DNA of 32,856 nucleotides. Source: Limisphaerales bacterium. GTDB lineage: Bacteria; Verrucomicrobiota; Verrucomicrobiia; Limisphaerales; AAA164-E04. Below the pieces are notes generated by a model that saw only the letters and a program-made list of their open reading frames with translations, was not told where the DNA came from and did no database searches. The stretch lies in NCBI GenBank assembly GCA_024761205.1, contig JAMASS010000047.1, positions 1-32,856 of the forward strand. Direction: 5' to 3'. A program made the position numbers and the translations under genes. Within the stretch, counting starts at the first letter, position 1. Every line of letters starts with the position of its first letter. Shown one piece after another: positions 25,822-32,856 of this stretch.

Positions 25822-27183
25822 ATGTGCCAACGCTTAACTCTCGTCATCGCGCTCGGACTGATAAGCTGCGGAGCCGCCACTCAAAGCCAAGCCGCCGCCC
25901 AACCTTCAAACCCTCCCAATATTCTCGTCATTCTCGTCGACGACCTGGGCTATGGCGACCTGTCCGCTTACGGAGCGACGGACCTGAAAACACCGCACAT
26001 CGATCACTTAATCGAATCCGGCATGCGATTCGACCACTTTTACGCGAACTGTCCGGTCTGCTCTCCCACACGGGCAGCACTCCTCTCAGGAAAATATCCG
26101 GACAAGGTCGGCGTTCCCGGTGTCATTCGCACTCATCCGAAGGACAGCTGGGGCTTTCTCAGTCCAGACACCGTGCTCCTCCCCAAAGCCCTTCGGCCCG
26201 CCTCCTACCACACCGCGATTGTCGGGAAGTGGCATCTCGGATTGGAATCACCAAACACCCCAAACGAACGCGGCTTCGATCACTTTCACGGATTCCTTGG
26301 CGACATGATGGACGACTACTACCACCATCGCCGCCACGGGAACAATTACATGCGGCACAACGATCAGGAAATCGACCCGCCGGGTCACGCCACGGACCTG
26401 TTCTCGCGCTGGGCAATCGACTACCTGAACGCCAGAAAAAAAGATGGCAAACGGTTCTTTCTGTACCTGGCCTACAACGCCCCCCATACACCCATTCAGC
26501 CGCCGACACACTGGTTGGAGAAAGTAAAGCAACGCGAACCCAACATCTCTGAAAAACGCGCCCGCCTCGTGGCTCTCATCGAACATATGGATCACGGCAT
26601 CGGCGATGTTTTGGCGAGCCTTCAGAAAAATGATCAAACGAAGGCAACCCTCGTCATCTTCACGAGCGACAATGGCGGACAATTGAACGTCGGCGGTAAC
26701 TGCGGTGCGAATCGAGGCGGCAAACAAGACATGTACGAAGGCGGCATCCGTGTGCCCTTCTGCGCCTCCTGGCCTGGAGTCATCGAGCCCGGGAGCCGGT
26801 CGGATGCCCTCGGCATGACCATGGATTTCTATCCCACCCTTTGCGAAGTCTCTGGAGTCCCGGTTCCACAACCGGTTGATGGCGTTTCTCTTCTCCCAAC
26901 GTTTTTAGGAAGAAGCCAGACCGGGCTCGACCGCACCCTCATCTGGGTTCGCCGAGAAGGGAATATGCGCTACCAGGGCCGCGATTACTACGCCCTTCGC
27001 AAAGGCCTGTGGAAACTCGTGCAAAACACGCCGTTTGAAGCCTACCAACTTTATCATCTCGGCCGCGATCCCATGGAAACCAATAACCTAGCGGCAACCG
27101 AATCCAACCAATTCCGAACTCTCGTTCGACAGCTCATGCGCCACATCCAAGCCGCTGGGCAAACCCCTTGGCAACACCCGTAA
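25822..27183 (+). CDS. sulfatase (arylsulfatase A-like), probable lipoprotein
   Basis: A 453-aa FGly sulfatase. The N-terminus MCQRLTLVIALGLISC has a lipobox (LISC, C16), so the enzyme is probably anchored to a membrane outside the cytoplasm. D40-D41 open the metal site (LVDDLGYGDLS), C80 in CSPTR is the cysteine matured to formylglycine, and GKWHLG, APHTPIQPP and FTSDNGG follow; the C-terminal part includes LRKGLWKLVQ and LYHLGRDPMETNNLA. It starts 16 nt after the FG-GAP gene and is probably co-transcribed. Sequence style is of S1 family sulfatases acting on sulfated glycans; substrate unknown. Confidence 0.94.
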   Translation: MCQRLTLVIALGLISCGAATQSQAAAQPSNPPNILVILVDDLGYGDLSAYGATDLKTPHIDHLIESGMRFDHFYANCPVCSPTRAALLSGKYPDKVGVPGVIRTHPKDSWGFLSPDTVLLPKALRPASYHTAIVGKWHLGLESPNTPNERGFDHFHGFLGDMMDDYYHHRRHGNNYMRHNDQEIDPPGHATDLFSRWAIDYLNARKKDGKRFFLYLAYNAPHTPIQPPTHWLEKVKQREPNISEKRARLVALIEHMDHGIGDVLASLQKNDQTKATLVIFTSDNGGQLNVGGNCGANRGGKQDMYEGGIRVPFCASWPGVIEPGSRSDALGMTMDFYPTLCEVSGVPVPQPVDGVSLLPTFLGRSQTGLDRTLIWVRREGNMRYQGRDYYALRKGLWKLVQNTPFEAYQLYHLGRDPMETNNLAATESNQFRTLVRQLMRHIQAAGQTPWQHP

Positions 27184-28082
27184 GATTCCAATATCAGGTT
27201 TCAACCTGCTCCACCTATAAGTGGCCAAACCCTGAGCCGGTCTGTAGAGCGATCAATTTCAACGAGGCTTCATGGCACTGCCGGAAGAGGCTTTAGGGCC
27301 CCGGGGAGTTTCGTTGGACCCTTGAGTGCGGCCGACGGCGCGGCCGAGGTGGAGCCGCGTTCCCGGAAACATTGCGCGGTCATTGGTCCTTGATGTGGCG
27401 GTTAGTCGATGGGATTTTTCCAAGAGGTGTTGAGCCTTTCACTGCGCCAGTTCCAACCGCAGAGCGAGATTCCGGGACGCAGTGGCGGTTTTGATGGCGG
27501 AAGCGCTGACGGGGGCGCGGGTTTTCACCTCGGTCACTTCGGGCCTTCGCTTCGGGGATTTCTCGGCCCGAGGAGGACGGGTGAACCTCCTTGGGCGGGA
27601 GGGTCCAAGGGCGCATCATCGAAGGCTGGGGCACCGTGTTCGCAGCCTGAACCAGCGAGCAGGCGGGTGAGTCCGTCCGCTGGTTTGGGTCTTGATGGCG
27701 AGGGCCGAACCGGCGGGAGCACCGGGGCTTGCCGTTGTCGAGGAAGTGCTGTTAATTTTCATCATTGGCCCTTGGCGATCGGAGGCGAGGAAGCCACGTT
27801 CGGAATTGGCAAGCGCGGCTTCAGGGGGAAGGCAAGCGGCCGGAGCAGGCGCCCCAAATTCATCGAGCCAAGAGGAGCCCCATGCCGCGCCTCACGAGCC
27901 CCCGGCCCTCGCAACGCGGGACAGAATTCCGGATTCGGGCAAGGCATCCCGACTGTACCATCCATCTCCCGTAGCTCAGCGAAAGAGGAGACGGCTTGAT
28001 GAAGTCTTCCCCACCCCCGCCACTTCTTGATTGCGGCCTCGCTGAATCGGCTGAGACGGCCAACACTACAAAGCTCCCAGCC
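27184..28082. other. G+C-rich spacer without convincing gene
   Basis: About 900 nt lie between the sulfatase and priA stops. From about 27280 to 27960 the sequence is clearly G+C-richer than its surroundings and open in several overlapping frames on both strands (the longest plus-strand frame is 27409-27999), as expected from a lack of stop codons rather than selection. None looks like a known protein. A tRNA-like string near 27965 has no matching arms. Confidence 0.45.
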
Positions 28083-30302
28083 TCAGAGATGCGCCGGGTC
28101 CACATTGACCAGCAGCTGAACGTCCTCCGGCAAAACAATCTCGTGTATCAGCTGCCCCAACCGTTGCGCCAGCGCGGCCATTTGGTTCGTCCGTAACACG
28201 ACTTGGTAACGAAAGAAGGTCTCCGCCCGCAGTAATGTCGCCGGAGCCGGTCCAGCCACTATCAACTCCCGCAGGTCTTTTATCTGATTCTCGATCTCCC
28301 TGCGGAGATGCGTTGCAGCCATCTTTGTCTTCGCTTCATTGCGGCCCCGTAGCGTTAGTATGCAGAGCCGCTTGACTGGTGGATAACTAAGCTCCCGCCG
28401 AAACTCGATCTCTTGCTCATAAAACCCCACGTAATCATGTCGGCGGGCATACTGGATCGCTGGATGAAATGGTGTAAATGATTGAACAAACACTTCGCCC
28501 TCAACATCACCGCGCCCAGCACGTCCGGCGACCTGTGTCAACAACTGAAAAGTTCGCTCACCAGCCCGAAAATCGGGAATATGCAGGCTCAGATCCGCAT
28601 AGATAATGCCCACCAAGGTCACATTAGGGAAATGCAGACCCTTCGCGATCATCTGGGTGCCTAGTAGAATATCAATCTTCCCCAGGCGAAACTCACCCAG
28701 GATCCGCCGATAATCCTCTTTTCGCTTCAACGCATCCGAGTCCATTCGTCGGACCCGCGCCTTGGGAAACAACTTGCCCAAAGACTCTTCCACCCGCTCC
28801 GTTCCAATCCCCGCATACCGAATCTGCGCACTCCGACAACTCGTTTCCGGGCAAACCCGAGGCACCTGCTCGGCGTGGCCACAAACGTGGCAGCGAAGCC
28901 GCTCAGCTTGCCGGTGATACGTCAGGTTAATACTACAATTAGGACACCCGGCGACAAAGCCACAGAGGGGACACTGCAAGGAGGACGAGTAGCCGCGCCG
29001 ATTCAAAAACAGCATCACTTGCTCCCCGACCTCCAACCGCGCCGTAATGCCATCCTTCAACTTCAACGAAAAGATCGGCACACCTTTCTCTTTCCGAGCC
29101 TCCTGCCGCATATCCACGACCCGAACCAACGGCAGCGTCTTGGCATCCGCCCGATTGGGCAATTCGAGCAACTGATACTTGCCGCGCTCGGCATTGTAGT
29201 AACTCTCCATGGAAGGCGTTGCCGATCCCAACACCACCACGGCGCCCTCTCGTTGCGCACGCGCCACCGCGACATCTCGGGCATGATAACGGGGCGCTTC
29301 CTCCTGCTTATATGAATATTCATGCTCCTCATCGACAATCACCAATCCCAACGGATCAACAGGAGCGAACACCGACGACCGCGCGCCGATGACGATCAGG
29401 GCTCGCCCCTGCCGGATCTTGTGCCACTCGTCATGCCGCTCCCCGGCGGAAAGGTGGCTGTGCAGGACCGCGACCAGTGTCCTTAGAGGCCCCTCGCTAA
29501 AACGCGCCTTAAACCGTTCCACAGTCTGAGGTGTCAGGGAAATCTCCGGGACCAAAACAATGGCCCCCTTCCCCTGGAGCAAACAATGCTCAATAGCCTG
29601 CAAGTAAACCTCCGTTTTGCCACTGCCTGTGACCCCGTGAAGCAGGAAGGTCCGCTTACTTTCGGAAGGCGAGTCGCAAGCATGCACGATTTGTTCCAGA
29701 GCCGCTTTCTGAGCCTCATTCAGCTCGAGCTTCCAAGTCGGGAGAATGGTTTCGTTAGCAAAGGGATCCCTCTCCAAGACCTGAGAAGTGATTGCGACCA
29801 ATCCTTTATCCTCCAATCGTCGCACCGTTTCTGGGGTCGTCGACATCGTTTTGACAAACTCCTGGAGCGGCATCTTCCGCCTTTCCTGAATCACTCGCCA
29901 AAGCTCTTTCTGCCGATTGGATAGCTTGGGCAACTCACCGCTCTGCGGCAACGCACGGACGAACAGGCGCTCCTGCCAACCCTCCTTTTCCTTGCGAACC
30001 GCATCCGGGAGCACACTCTTCAAAGCCGTCTCCACCGGACAGCAGTAGTACTCAGCTATCCATCGAGCCAGCGCCAAGACCTTGGGCGTCACCAGACTCT
30101 GTCGGCCCACTACACCTAGCACATCGCGTAATTTTTTGAAAGTCGACTGCTCGACGAGATCTGTAACGACCCCCATCATCCGCCGCGCACCAAACGGCAC
30201 CTTGACCCGGGAGCCCACCATGATCGAATCCCTTAAATTTTCCGGGATCCAATAGTCAAACTCCTTGCCGACGGCAAGTTCCAGCGTAACCCGTGCGATC
30301 AC
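28083..30302 (-). CDS. priA: primosomal protein N' (PriA helicase)
   Basis: A 739-aa 3'-5' DNA helicase that restarts stalled replication forks, cytoplasmic. The start is GTG at 30302 (IARVTLELAVGKEFDYWIP), matching the usual 3'-DNA-binding N-terminus. Walker A is GVTGSGKTEVYLQA, the DEAD-box equivalent is DEEH, and the motif VLGSATPS follows. The zinc-binding insert has eight cysteines in CPLC, CPNC, CHVC and CPETSC. Late helicase motifs are GTQMIAKGLHFPNVTLVG and VAGRAGRGD. Length fits the family (about 730 aa). Confidence 0.97.
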   Translation of the reverse strand: MIARVTLELAVGKEFDYWIPENLRDSIMVGSRVKVPFGARRMMGVVTDLVEQSTFKKLRDVLGVVGRQSLVTPKVLALARWIAEYYCCPVETALKSVLPDAVRKEKEGWQERLFVRALPQSGELPKLSNRQKELWRVIQERRKMPLQEFVKTMSTTPETVRRLEDKGLVAITSQVLERDPFANETILPTWKLELNEAQKAALEQIVHACDSPSESKRTFLLHGVTGSGKTEVYLQAIEHCLLQGKGAIVLVPEISLTPQTVERFKARFSEGPLRTLVAVLHSHLSAGERHDEWHKIRQGRALIVIGARSSVFAPVDPLGLVIVDEEHEYSYKQEEAPRYHARDVAVARAQREGAVVVLGSATPSMESYYNAERGKYQLLELPNRADAKTLPLVRVVDMRQEARKEKGVPIFSLKLKDGITARLEVGEQVMLFLNRRGYSSSLQCPLCGFVAGCPNCSINLTYHRQAERLRCHVCGHAEQVPRVCPETSCRSAQIRYAGIGTERVEESLGKLFPKARVRRMDSDALKRKEDYRRILGEFRLGKIDILLGTQMIAKGLHFPNVTLVGIIYADLSLHIPDFRAGERTFQLLTQVAGRAGRGDVEGEVFVQSFTPFHPAIQYARRHDYVGFYEQEIEFRRELSYPPVKRLCILTLRGRNEAKTKMAATHLRREIENQIKDLRELIVAGPAPATLLRAETFFRYQVVLRTNQMAALAQRLGQLIHEIVLPEDVQLLVNVDPAHL

Positions 30303-30423
30303 TCCAAGAGAGCAAACTAGAAAAGACAGCCCGAAAAAAGGATGAAAAGCATGGCCTCTACCGGACTTTGCTCATTGAGTATCGCCCATCAAAAACCGTA
30401 AAAAAGAAGTGCGTGAAATACTG

Positions 30424-30963
30424 GTGAGCATGGCTTCTCTTGGTGATCTCTCTTTTGGCCGAGTGGTGGTGGTTGCGCCAATGGCTGGAAAAAACCGTAC
30501 AGCCGCTTCGACCGTCTCATCCTGCAAGCGGCGGAGACCTATCAGCTTAAACCAGCACTCATCAAAGCCGTGATCTGGAAGGAGAGCCAGTTCAATGCCT
30601 TCGCAACAGGCAAAGCCAGGGAAATCAGACTGATGCAGCTGACCGATGCCGCGGCCTGCGAATGGGTGAATACCTCCCAGATCCTCAACTTCGAACCCGA
30701 ACACCTCTACGATCCCGAGACGAATACACTCGCCGGATGCTTTTACCTGGCCAAAATGCTTGAGTCCTTTCCCGCCTGCGACGATCCCACCCTCTATGCT
30801 CTAGCCAGCTACAATGCCGGCAAGAGTCAGGTGAACCCTGGAGCCAAGGCGCCGTCACCGCCAATTCAACTCAATTCATTAACCAAATCGGCTTTCCATC
30901 CACCAAACGGTATGTGAAATCCATCCTCCGTGAACGCGACCGCTTCGAGCAAGATTTCGAATA
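30424..30963 (+). pseudogene. lytic transglycosylase (SLT family), frameshifted
   Basis: The reading begins with a membrane-anchor-like segment (WLLLVISLLAEWWWL), lacking a clear start, then changes frame near 30490 and continues SRFDRLILQAAETYQLKPAL and IKAVIWKESQFNAFATGKA. The Glu of KES is the catalytic residue of the lysozyme-like fold. LMQLTDAAACEW and YALASYNAGKSQ are the usual following motifs (the typical G-L-M-Q reads R-L-M-Q). A second frame change near 30835 leads to FINQIGFPSTKRYVKSIL and the stop at 30963. Two single-base indels would restore about 175 residues. Peptidoglycan-cleaving role by family. Confidence 0.72.
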
Positions 30964-31085
30964 GCTTCCTGCATCTGAAACCGGATTCACCCCAAACTCA
31001 CCGCATAGAATAACCGGTAATCACCGAGAGCGTCCTCTGTCTTGCAAGCCTGATGGGATGCTCAACAATGCCCTCACCTCAGGCC

Positions 31086-31508
31086 ATGAACGACACATCC
31101 GCCCGAACCAAGTTTTTCCTCGGCACCTACTCCGCCCGTCTGAGTCATGCCAACGGCCGAGCCGAGGAAATCACGCTTTGATCACTCAATTTACCATCGG
31201 GTGCGCTCAAGCAGGAAAAAGCCCATGGCCGATCATTGATTAGTGCACATCTCTGTACAAGCCCGGATCGAAAGTTTCTGTATTCGATTAGCGAGACCTC
31301 TGAATACCAGGGCACGGAAGATGACTGCCTGACAAATTTCCGTATTGATCCGGCCATCAATGAGCTTACTGAGTTAGGCACGATTAGCTCCCAAAGCGCG
31401 GGAGCCGGCCTATGCATCCGAGCAGCGGAAAAGGAAGCTGCCGCCGAAGCCTACGACCAAGCGCGCCGCATCTACGCCCGCATCCTCAGCGAATCCGTGG
31501 CCGAATAA
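31086..31508 (+). pseudogene. lactonase-family (6-phosphogluconolactonase-like) N-terminal fragment fused to an unrelated tail
   Basis: One frame from the ATG at 31086 reads TKFFLGTYSARLSHANGR, an in-frame TGA (31179), then LPSGALKQEK, SPDRKFLYSISE and TNFRIDPAINELTELGTISS. This matches the start of seven-bladed lactonases (FLGTYT..., SPDGKFLY). At about 31410 the match ends and the frame continues AAEAYDQARRIYARILSESV to a stop, which resembles the end of a TPR-type protein. So roughly 110 of ~350 residues remain, with one nonsense codon and a fusion junction. Confidence 0.6.
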
Positions 31509-31651
31509 GGCATCCCCCTCCGCAGAAAGAGCGAACCATCGACGGCAACAAAAGTTGAAAAGAAAGATTTGCTCATCCTCTCTCTTAGATAGTACAACGA
31601 GCATCCCTTTATGAAACCCTACTTTCTTTACTTGGCGCGCTCGTCCACCGG

Positions 31652-32856
31652 ATGCGCATCTCAGGAGCACCAACGCTCTCTAATTCAATCAAGCCCCTTC
31701 CAACCTTCGGGACGGTCTCGGCCATCGGTCTCGGCCTCCTGCTGGCGATTCCCGGCGCCACGGCGGACAAACCCAAGAAGTTGATCGACGTGCTGCCCTT
31801 CACCGGTTTCGAAGAGGCGGCCATCTGGCTGCTGGACAAGGCCCTGGACGAGGTGGGCAACGAGACTTGGGATGAAGTCAAGCAGTCCATCAAGGATGCC
31901 TGGGCAAAGAAAAGCGACCCCTACGCCGATGACTGGGCCGACAACACCGCCCTCGCCCCCTATTGGTACAGCGGCACCTACAATCTAGGCGAGAGCCACT
32001 GGTGGGGGGACGCCAAGATTCTTTACAGCTACCAGGGCGCGAAGTATGACGATAGCACCGCCGTCGGATACCACTACGAAACCCGGGACAATGAAGTCAT
32101 CAAGAATGAAACCCTGCGGGGCTATAAGGCCTCCTCACTGATCGATTCGAAAGGGACGAATCTCAACGGCTGGGTCCGGGCCTATGATCTTCAATACCGC
32201 CAACAGCTACAGGATGAGGATGGTAACCACTATTGGAGCGATTGGAGCGTTTATGCCTCTCAGGGATGGTATGGCACCGGGAGGTCCGATATCAGCCGCA
32301 TCCAGGCCGAGGTCGCCGGCCGAAACAGCTCTGACACTCAATACCGCTTGGGCCAGCTCATTACAAGCGTCGATGAATCCTGGTCAGTGGGGAGCTACTA
32401 CTTTAACACCCTCCTCACCAAATCCCCACGGGCGCATCCCAAGGTGGTGCAGGAACCGGGAGACTACATCGTCACCATCACAGGAAGTTACACCCCCGTG
32501 GCATACGGCGGCAAAGGCATCATCAACCACGTGGGAGACACCGAACCATTTGAAAGAAGAGTCACCTGCGCCTTCAATCAGTCCCGTGCGGAAGTCATCC
32601 ACGGCATTAAGTTTGATCTGCCTGACAATCACGAGGTCATCTGGATAAGGCAGAAAGGGGCTGTCCAGCGCAGCGTGTTCCTTCACGACGTGATGGGGCG
32701 GTTTGCTGAGACCGTCCGATTCCCTGTTCCCGTTCACGAGATGGTTCTTCCGCCTGCGCATCACGGCCTGTGGCCGACCAGGCCAAAAACTGTGTACACC
32801 ACGGCGAAAGTCAACGAGGAATACCTTGTCAAGGAAATCAAGTTCGACCAACCCTA
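31652..32856 (+). CDS. secreted protein of unknown function, cut by the right edge
   Basis: Open from an ATG at 31652 through the window end, at least 401 codons without a stop. A signal peptide is present (TVSAIGLGLLLAIPGATA, cleavage before DKPKK). The mature part contains TGFEEAAIWLLDKALDEVG, then aromatic-rich stretches (ALAPYWYSGTYNLGESHWWG, GNHYWSDWSVYASQGWYG) and a later beta-rich part (PGDYIVTITGSYTPVAYGG, VFLHDVMGRFAETVRF). No family recognised. Codon pattern and G+C are consistent along the ORF, unlike the broken genes before it, so it looks active. No good Shine-Dalgarno precedes the ATG. Confidence 0.75.
   Translation, partial: MRISGAPTLSNSIKPLPTFGTVSAIGLGLLLAIPGATADKPKKLIDVLPFTGFEEAAIWLLDKALDEVGNETWDEVKQSIKDAWAKKSDPYADDWADNTALAPYWYSGTYNLGESHWWGDAKILYSYQGAKYDDSTAVGYHYETRDNEVIKNETLRGYKASSLIDSKGTNLNGWVRAYDLQYRQQLQDEDGNHYWSDWSVYASQGWYGTGRSDISRIQAEVAGRNSSDTQYRLGQLITSVDESWSVGSYYFNTLLTKSPRAHPKVVQEPGDYIVTITGSYTPVAYGGKGIINHVGDTEPFERRVTCAFNQSRAEVIHGIKFDLPDNHEVIWIRQKGAVQRSVFLHDVMGRFAETVRFPVPVHEMVLPPAHHGLWPTRPKTVYTTAKVNEEYLVKEIKFDQP

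Noticed and set aside
26248-26871. minus-strand 207-aa open frame
   Set aside because: Antisense shadow of the second sulfatase.
27962-27990. tRNA-like string (CCGTAGCTCAGC)
   Set aside because: No acceptor stem, anticodon arm or T-arm could be built around it.
27409-27999. 196-aa Gly/Arg-rich ORF in the G+C-rich spacer
   Set aside because: Several overlapping frames on both strands are open there, with biased but non-protein-like composition; stop codons are simply rare at high G+C.
1-32856. CRISPR arrays, insertion sequences or phage genes
   Set aside because: I saw no regularly spaced repeats, transposase or integrase motifs, or phage structural genes, despite the many rearranged junctions.

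Overview
The window looks like chromosome of a Gram-negative member of the PVC group, most likely Verrucomicrobiota. Evidence: lipid A genes (lpxK, an lpxL-type acyltransferase), two secreted FGly sulfatases, and a set of gene families typical of that phylum (CehA/McbA-like metallohydrolase, DUF1549/DUF1553 'PSD1' protein, Gfo/Idh/MocA oxidoreductase, FG-GAP/VCBS repeat protein), many of them present only as remains. Assignment is by gene content, not by a marker tree.

Layout. 1-2915 (minus): three truncated genes that abut without spacers: the C-terminal half of an SMC/Rad50-like ATPase, an amino-acid ABC permease relic and a CehA/McbA-family relic. The last was once coupled by a GTGA overlap to the intact sulfatase at 2912-4396. 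4604-6736 (plus): an A+T-rich, HindIII-like type II restriction-modification operon, led by a promoter with a tandem 12-bp repeat and a 69-aa Cys-rich ORF whose stop overlaps the endonuclease start (TAATG). 6810-8870: a TPR protein, a thioredoxin-like [2Fe-2S] ferredoxin and a secreted hypothetical. 8871-17080: about 8 kb of pseudogenes on both strands (PSD1, HMGL-like aldolase, nucleoid-associated protein, Zn-alcohol dehydrogenase, class II aldolase-like, Gfo/Idh/MocA, an unknown, an S8 protease), carrying two perfect hairpins. 17798-23111 (minus): a dense intact operon lpxK - lpxL-like - small ORF - LolD-like ATPase - FtsX-like permease - ZnuA-like lipoprotein. 23437-23634: rpsU with a terminator. 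23689-27183: SDR oxidoreductase (minus), then a frameshifted FG-GAP gene and a second sulfatase (plus). 27184-28082: a GC-rich spacer. 28083-30302 (minus): priA. 30424-31508: two more broken genes (lytic transglycosylase, lactonase fragment). 31652 to the right edge: an intact secreted protein of unknown function, cut by the window.

How it fits together. Housekeeping genes (lpxK, lpxL, rpsU, priA) are intact, while many catabolic and secreted-enzyme genes are wrecked or fused to unrelated fragments. This pattern suggests ongoing genome reduction, for example after a change of niche or host association (inference). The two most interesting working modules are the R-M operon with its small cysteine-rich partner, and a zinc-type binding protein paired with an FtsX/LolD-type transporter in place of ZnuB/ZnuC, placed behind lipid A genes.
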